Positions 60,157 to 64,000 of a DNA stretch of 64,000 nucleotides are shown piece after piece. The stretch's first letter is position 1. The number at the start of each line of letters is the position of its first letter. The notes below the pieces were generated by a model. The model was not told the DNA's origin and ran no database searches. It worked only from the letters and a program-made list of their open reading frames with translations. Source of the DNA: UBA11524 sp965646445 (GTDB lineage: Bacteria > Bacillota > Clostridia > Christensenellales > Aristaeellaceae); the NCBI GenBank assembly GCA_965646445.1, contig CBFFZW010000010.1:16210-80209 (forward strand). Direction: 5' to 3'. The translations under genes were made by a program, and so were the position numbers.

Positions 60157-60402
60157 TTATTGAATCTCCTGTTCGAGAGTATCGAAGACCGGAGCAGAAA
60201 AAAACGCGCCCAGCGTCAAGTCCAGGCCGTCGCAGAGCTTTTTTACCAGGTTGATGGAGACCTCTTTGCGCCTTGGGTCAAGCATGCTGTACACGCTGGA
60301 AGGCGTGACCCCGCTGCGGACGGCCAGTTCATTGGCGCGAATATCCCGCTGGGTCATGATCTCTTGAAAGCGTGCGACTCCAGCTTCCTTGACGGTCATC
60401 AT
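60157..60402 (-). CDS. Small XRE-family helix-turn-helix protein
   Basis: An 81-residue DNA-binding protein. The helix-turn-helix covers IRANELAVRSGVTPSSVYSM, as in XRE/Cro repressors; the C terminus has a short hydrophobic segment (LTLGAFFSAPVF). The start (60402 or 60399) is preceded by GAGGTG. A perfect inverted repeat surrounds its ribosome-binding site. It could be a stand-alone regulator or one linked to the restriction genes, from which 217 bp separate it. Confidence 0.88.
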   Translation of the reverse strand: MMTVKEAGVARFQEIMTQRDIRANELAVRSGVTPSSVYSMLDPRRKEVSINLVKKLCDGLDLTLGAFFSAPVFDTLEQEIQ

Positions 60403-60432
60403 TTTCTATCACCTCAGTAACATGATAGAAAA
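60402..60432. promoter_or_regulatory. Perfect 10-bp inverted repeat around the XRE ribosome-binding site
   Basis: TTTTCTATCA (60402-60411) and TGATAGAAAA (60423-60432) flank the 11-base segment that holds the GAGG ribosome-binding site. It may be an autoregulatory operator or an mRNA hairpin that hides the site. Confidence 0.65.
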
Positions 60433-60569
60433 CTTTACGCGGGTGAGTATACGCACTTGCGGAAGGCTTTCTAAAAGTAATACATTTGAACATTAATACG
60501 TAGATGCGTACAAGACGACTTTCGTAAAAAGCGAACCGCTTAGCTTTGAAAATTGCGAAAGAGTTTGAG

Positions 60570-60614
60570 TTCGAGCAAAGCCATCGTCAATTCATTACGA
60601 AAGCTTTGCTCGAA
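60570..60614 (-). terminator. Hairpin after the restriction endonuclease gene
   Basis: TTCGAGCAAAGC (60570-60581) pairs perfectly with GCTTTGCTCGAA (60603-60614), just beyond the endonuclease stop. There is no long U-run; termination is likely but not certain. Confidence 0.6.
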
Positions 60615-60619
60615 TTTCG

Positions 60620-61483
60620 TCAGACGGACAAGTCCAACGGAAGGTCGCTTATATCCTTGATTCTCTTACCTTCAATTAGCACATTGAGCATCTCGATAGA
60701 ATCCTCTGCTCCGGTCGCGTCAACTGCTTTTACAAGTTCATGTAGAGCAAAGTGATAGATGCAGTCAATATCGCCGGTTCCAAGAGCTAAAGAAGCGAGT
60801 CGTCCAGGCATCGGTTCACCTGTCACGACAACAATGTGGGGCAAATGACCTTTACGGTTGCGGATCAAACCCAAGGCTTCAGTACGACTGTTTTGCGCTC
60901 TGTCACTTCGCATTGTCCACTTTGCAGAAACAGAAGCATGTAAAATAGGTAACCCACCATTAGCAGCGCGAATCGTTGCAAGGGTACCGACAGATTTATC
61001 TACCATGATAACAGGGGTGTTGATTTCTTTGTCAGAGACGGTTTCTCTATAAATAACAACATCAGGAGCAACCATGTAGTCATTGCCCATGCTGGCAGCA
61101 AGCCTGGCATCAGTTTCAGTCAACTTACTGAGATACTCCAAATGTTCATACTGGGCAAAACTGCTGGTTTTGATCGAACTGCGATTTCCCAGTTTAACAA
61201 TATGCCACTTTCCAGGCCGAAGGTTTTGCAAATTAGGAAAGGTTTCCGAAAGAAACTGCATGTTTAATTGCTCGAACTTGGCACCAGAAGTTTGTCCAAC
61301 AATTTTGTCATGGGTCTCGGCCATAAGCTGCTCTGCAATGCCCTTGGCAATAGAAATTGAAAGTTTAGAAAAGGAATCAGCATTACTGGGAATCCCTTTA
61401 CTATCTACCGTTAGCACACCATTGGTTAGAAGTGACTGATGGTACCTTTCTCTTGCTTCAGCAATCAACGCCTTCATTTTCAA
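60620..61483 (-). CDS. NgoMIV-type type II restriction endonuclease
   Basis: A 287-residue protein. Its segment SAKWTMRSDRAQNSRTEAL and the following GTGDIDCIYHFALHEL follow the NgoMIV family. Residues E71, D141, S186, K188 and E202 correspond, with an offset of one, to the NgoMIV active-site residues E70, D140, S185, K187 and E201. NgoMIV cuts at GCCGGC; the same site is likely here but not proven. The gene overlaps the cytosine methyltransferase by 26 bp. Its DNA is AT-richer than the host average. Confidence 0.92.
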   Translation of the reverse strand: MKMKALIAEARERYHQSLLTNGVLTVDSKGIPSNADSFSKLSISIAKGIAEQLMAETHDKIVGQTSGAKFEQLNMQFLSETFPNLQNLRPGKWHIVKLGNRSSIKTSSFAQYEHLEYLSKLTETDARLAASMGNDYMVAPDVVIYRETVSDKEINTPVIMVDKSVGTLATIRAANGGLPILHASVSAKWTMRSDRAQNSRTEALGLIRNRKGHLPHIVVVTGEPMPGRLASLALGTGDIDCIYHFALHELVKAVDATGAEDSIEMLNVLIEGKRIKDISDLPLDLSV

Positions 61484-62405
61484 GCACCTTCCTTATCTCT
61501 TCGCCAACAGCTTTTGCAACAGGAGGCGGGAACGCATTACCAATCATTCGACAAGCAGTGGTCTTTTTATTCCCAAATGTCCACTCATCAGGGAAACCTT
61601 GAATCCTTGCAATCATTCGAGGAGTTAGTTTGGGTATTCCCTCAAATTCAGCTTCGGGGGCTTCATTTGCAACACCGGTTCCATCAACAGACAATTCGGC
61701 CCAAGCTTTTCGCGCTCTAACAGGGCCAAGGTCTGGACCACCATGTTTTTTGGAACCGCCGACAATCGTTGGAGCGATAGAATCAGCAGTTTTTGCCCAT
61801 GTAGATGCTCCTTTCCAGCCTTTGGCCTTCATTAGGTCCAAAAGAGTCTCGCCAACTGTTTTTGTGAGTTCAGGTTTCTCAACAGGAAAATCGAATGTGT
61901 CCCGAATGTCTTTACGGATACCAACAATGACTACACGGGGTCTCAATTGTGGTACTCCAAAATTACATGCTTGAAGTAGTTTGATGTGAACATTATAGCC
62001 TGAAGAATCGATTTCATCAAGAATGTGTTCGCGATAGTCAGTAAACACAGGGTCGAGAAAACCTCGAACATTTTCAAGCATCAATGCTCGTGGCTTGATT
62101 TCTCGCAGAAGGCGAATTGCTTCAGGAAACAAGTCACGATCATCTTCTTGTCCTAATTGCTTTCCAGCAACAGAAAAGGGAGGGCAGGGAACGCCACCAG
62201 CAAGAAGATCGACTTTATCATAATACTCTTTTCCAGAGAAATTGTGGACATCAGCGCAAATAACATTCCATTCAGGTCTGTTAAGCTTCAGTACATTACA
62301 ATAATCTTGTTCGTATTCCACAAGTACTTCATGAACAAAGCCGGCCATTGCGAGACCGAGAGCCTGTCCACCAACGCCCGAACAAATCTCAACACTTGTC
62401 AGCAT
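61458..62405 (-). CDS. DNA cytosine-5 methyltransferase of the NgoMIV-type system
   Basis: A 315-residue C5 methyltransferase read from ATG 62405, preceded by GGGAG; a longer form starting at 62516 lacks a good site and adds sequence outside the family. Motifs are EICSGVGG (SAM motif I), GGVPCPPFS with catalytic C74, ENVRGF (E111, motif VI), QLRPRVVIVG (motif VIII) and RMIGNAFPPPVA (motif X). It protects the host site from the overlapping endonuclease. The gene lies upstream of the nuclease, as usual for safe expression. Confidence 0.93.
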   Translation of the reverse strand: MLTSVEICSGVGGQALGLAMAGFVHEVLVEYEQDYCNVLKLNRPEWNVICADVHNFSGKEYYDKVDLLAGGVPCPPFSVAGKQLGQEDDRDLFPEAIRLLREIKPRALMLENVRGFLDPVFTDYREHILDEIDSSGYNVHIKLLQACNFGVPQLRPRVVIVGIRKDIRDTFDFPVEKPELTKTVGETLLDLMKAKGWKGASTWAKTADSIAPTIVGGSKKHGGPDLGPVRARKAWAELSVDGTGVANEAPEAEFEGIPKLTPRMIARIQGFPDEWTFGNKKTTACRMIGNAFPPPVAKAVGEEIRKVLENEGVDC

Positions 62406-62576
62406 AAGCTCTCCCAGTGAATCAGTCTTAGTTAGTAACTCTCCAGTCCTATTATATAACGGAACTACTAAAGAATCAATGTGATGGAAGAACATTTTGT
62501 AGACGGGGGTATTCATCTTTCGACTTTATATCATCTATCATGGCAGTGCCCTTATGTAGTAGCACAAAAGTGCACA

Positions 62577-62616
62577 CAAACCCCCCGCCCTTCGACATCA
62601 GCCGAAAGGCGGGGGG
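62577..62616 (-). terminator. Terminator of the gap gene
   Basis: CCCCCCGCC (62581-62589) and GGCGGGGGG (62608-62616) form a perfect 9-bp stem; TTTG follows on the minus strand. Confidence 0.75.
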
Positions 62617-62656
62617 CCCTTTATTCACCTAAATCGTCGCTCGTCACGACCTGAGA

Positions 62657-63685
62657 TTACAGCTCCGCGAAGTACTTGATGGTGCGAACCATCTGGGAGG
62701 TGTAGCTGTTCTCGTTGTCGTACCAAGACACGACCTGCACCTGATAGGTGTCGTCGTCGATCTTGGCGACCATGGTCTGGGTGGCGTCGAACAGGGAGCC
62801 GTACTTCATGCCGATGACGTCGGAGGAGACGATGGGCTCCACGTTGTAGCCGAAGGACTCAGAAGCCTGGGCCTTCATGGCGGCGTTCACGGAATCCACG
62901 GTCACGTCCGTGCCCTTGACCACAGCCACCAGGATGGTGGTGGAGCCGGTGCACACGGGCACGCGCTGGGCGGAACCGATCAGCTTCTTGTTCAGCTCGG
63001 GGATGACTAGGCCGATGGCCTTGGCGGCGCCGGTGGAGTTGGGCACGATGTTCTGGGCGCCGGCACGGGCACGACGCAGGTCGCCCTTGCGATGGGGGCC
63101 GTCCAGGATCATCTGGTCGCCGGTGTAGGCATGCACGGTGGTCATGATGCCGCTCTGAATGGGATAGGCATCGTTCAGGGCCTTGGCCATGGGCGCCAGG
63201 CAGTTGGTGGTGCAGGAAGCGGCGGAGATGATCTGATCGTCAGCGGTCAGGGTCTCGTTGTTGACGTTGTAAACGATGGTCTTCAGGTCGTTGCCGGCGG
63301 GCGCGGAAATAACGACTTTCTTGGCGCCGGCGGTGATGTGCGCCATGGACTTTTCCTTGGAGCAGTAGAAGCCGGTGCACTCCAGCACGACGTCAACGCC
63401 CAGCTTGCCCCAGGGAGCGTCGGCGGCGTTCTTCTCGGCGTAGATCTTGATCTCCTTGCCGTCCACAATGATGGAATCCTCGGTGGCTTCCACGGTGTGC
63501 AGGTTCTGGCCGATGGTGCCGCAGTAGGAACCCTGAGCGGTGTCGTACTTCAGCAGGTGCGCCAGCATGGCGGGAGAGGTCAGGTCGTTGATGGCCACCA
63601 CGTCGTAGCCCTCAGCGCCGAACATCTGACGGAAAGCCAGACGGCCGATGCGGCCGAAACCATTGATCGCGACTTTAACGGACAT
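62657..63685 (-). CDS. gapA: Glyceraldehyde-3-phosphate dehydrogenase, phosphorylating
   Basis: A 342-residue protein of normal length for the glycolytic enzyme. It has the NAD motif INGFGRIGR (residues 7-15), catalytic C158 in SAASCTTNC, and the HAYTGDQ and PNSTGAAKA regions. It converts glyceraldehyde 3-phosphate to 1,3-bisphosphoglycerate. A single-gene unit with its own promoter and terminator; GAAGGAGG precedes the start. Its GC-rich DNA marks the return to native chromosome after the restriction genes. Confidence 0.97.
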   Translation of the reverse strand: MSVKVAINGFGRIGRLAFRQMFGAEGYDVVAINDLTSPAMLAHLLKYDTAQGSYCGTIGQNLHTVEATEDSIIVDGKEIKIYAEKNAADAPWGKLGVDVVLECTGFYCSKEKSMAHITAGAKKVVISAPAGNDLKTIVYNVNNETLTADDQIISAASCTTNCLAPMAKALNDAYPIQSGIMTTVHAYTGDQMILDGPHRKGDLRRARAGAQNIVPNSTGAAKAIGLVIPELNKKLIGSAQRVPVCTGSTTILVAVVKGTDVTVDSVNAAMKAQASESFGYNVEPIVSSDVIGMKYGSLFDATQTMVAKIDDDTYQVQVVSWYDNENSYTSQMVRTIKYFAEL

Positions 63686-63730
63686 TGGATGATACCTCCT
63701 TCAAACTCTTCACGGGTTGTCCCATTCCAT

Positions 63731-63759
63731 ATTGTAGCCAATTTTCGTAGGTTTTGCAA
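63731..63759 (-). promoter_or_regulatory. Sigma-A promoter of the gap gene
   Basis: TTGCAA (63754-63759) and TACAAT (63731-63736) are 17 bases apart on the minus strand, 45 bp before the start. Confidence 0.75.
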
Positions 63760-63929
63760 GGGGTAAAGCGGCTTTTCCTGCGGTTTTGTGAAATTTTTCA
63801 CCATAAAGTTTGTCGAACCTGGTCCGTATAATAAGGAAGCGACTGTTTTGCCTATCGCGGCTGAAGGCTGACGGCGGGCAGGCGGGCATCAAAGTTAAGA
63901 AAAAAGCCTGAAAAAAGATAAAAAAGGTA

Positions 63930-63958
63930 TTGACAAAAGCGAGGGGGAGTGGTAATAT
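63930..63958 (+). promoter_or_regulatory. Outward promoter reading off the right edge
   Basis: TTGACA (63930-63935) and TAATAT (63953-63958), 17 bases apart on the plus strand. The last 40 bases are G-rich and hold no coding start; the gene it drives lies outside the window. The stretch 63,686-64,000 holds only this and the gap promoter. Confidence 0.55.
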
Positions 63959-64000
63959 AGACAAGCTGACCGGCGAGCGGGGCTCGGGGGGGCAGCGCTT

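Noticed and set aside
60546..60755. A 69-codon plus-strand frame (MKIAKEFEFEQ)
   Set aside because: It runs through the hairpin and the antisense of the restriction endonuclease gene, without a ribosome-binding site.
54776..62405. Prophage or integrative element
   Set aside because: No integrase, transposase, structural or conjugation gene is present; only restriction-modification genes and an XRE protein suggest transfer.

Overview
The window is GC-rich DNA whose gene content points to an anaerobic, glycan-degrading member of the Bacillota, probably class Clostridia. The signs are LplB/LplC-type sugar importers, a YesM/YesN-type two-component system, a glycyl radical enzyme with its activase, AddA, an RNA element-like leader behind a sigma-A promoter, and B. 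subtilis-type parS sites. The species cannot be named from sequence alone. No rRNA, tRNA or CRISPR array was seen.

Layout. (1) 1-11,666 (minus): a long leftward operon starting at a sigma-A-type promoter. It encodes two permeases and a binding protein of a sugar ABC importer, a serine hydrolase, three Gfo/Idh/MocA oxidoreductases, a NagB-like deaminase with altered active-site residues, a LarA-type nickel-pincer racemase/epimerase and a DMT transporter. (2) 11,670-13,016: no gene, but a mosaic of large inverted and direct repeats. (3) 13,017-16,781 (minus): response regulator, sensor kinase and PIG-L deacetylase. (4) 16,876-29,123 (plus): a catabolic cluster with a two-lobed alpha/beta hydrolase, a GH4 glycosidase, NagA, a neutral-ceramidase-like hydrolase, an epimerase/dehydratase, a DapA/NanA-like aldolase, an oxidoreductase, an M20 peptidase and an MFS transporter. 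Regions 1, 3 and 4 look like one amino-sugar or N-acylated glycoside programme: uptake, deacylation, NAD-dependent glycoside cleavage and deamination.

(5) 29,124-40,140 (plus): a chromosome-origin neighbourhood. DnaA boxes and an AT-rich tract lie just before dnaN and recF, without dnaA. Two parS sites, addA with internal DnaA boxes, a PHP phosphatase, a structured leader with an alkaline-phosphatase-superfamily gene, an MBL hydrolase, a DUF1858 protein and a second dense DnaA-box cluster follow. (6) 40,158-42,585: GNAT gene, then a TetR regulator divergent from a 44-residue membrane protein that is translationally coupled to a membrane-anchored esterase. (7) 42,611-54,573: a plant-polysaccharide locus. 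An unusual glycyl radical enzyme, its activase, GH51 arabinofuranosidase and an AraC regulator run leftward. A LamG protein, a second ABC importer, secreted GH43 and a DUF6273 protein run rightward from overlapping divergent promoters.

(8) 54,731-62,405: AT-richer, probably acquired DNA holding an adenine methyltransferase with a possible fused nuclease domain and an NgoMIV-type restriction-modification pair. These flank a GC-rich pectin/galactoside operon (GH28, GH27, small zinc ribbon) and a small XRE regulator. (9) 62,574-64,000: glyceraldehyde-3-phosphate dehydrogenase, and an outward promoter reading off the right edge.
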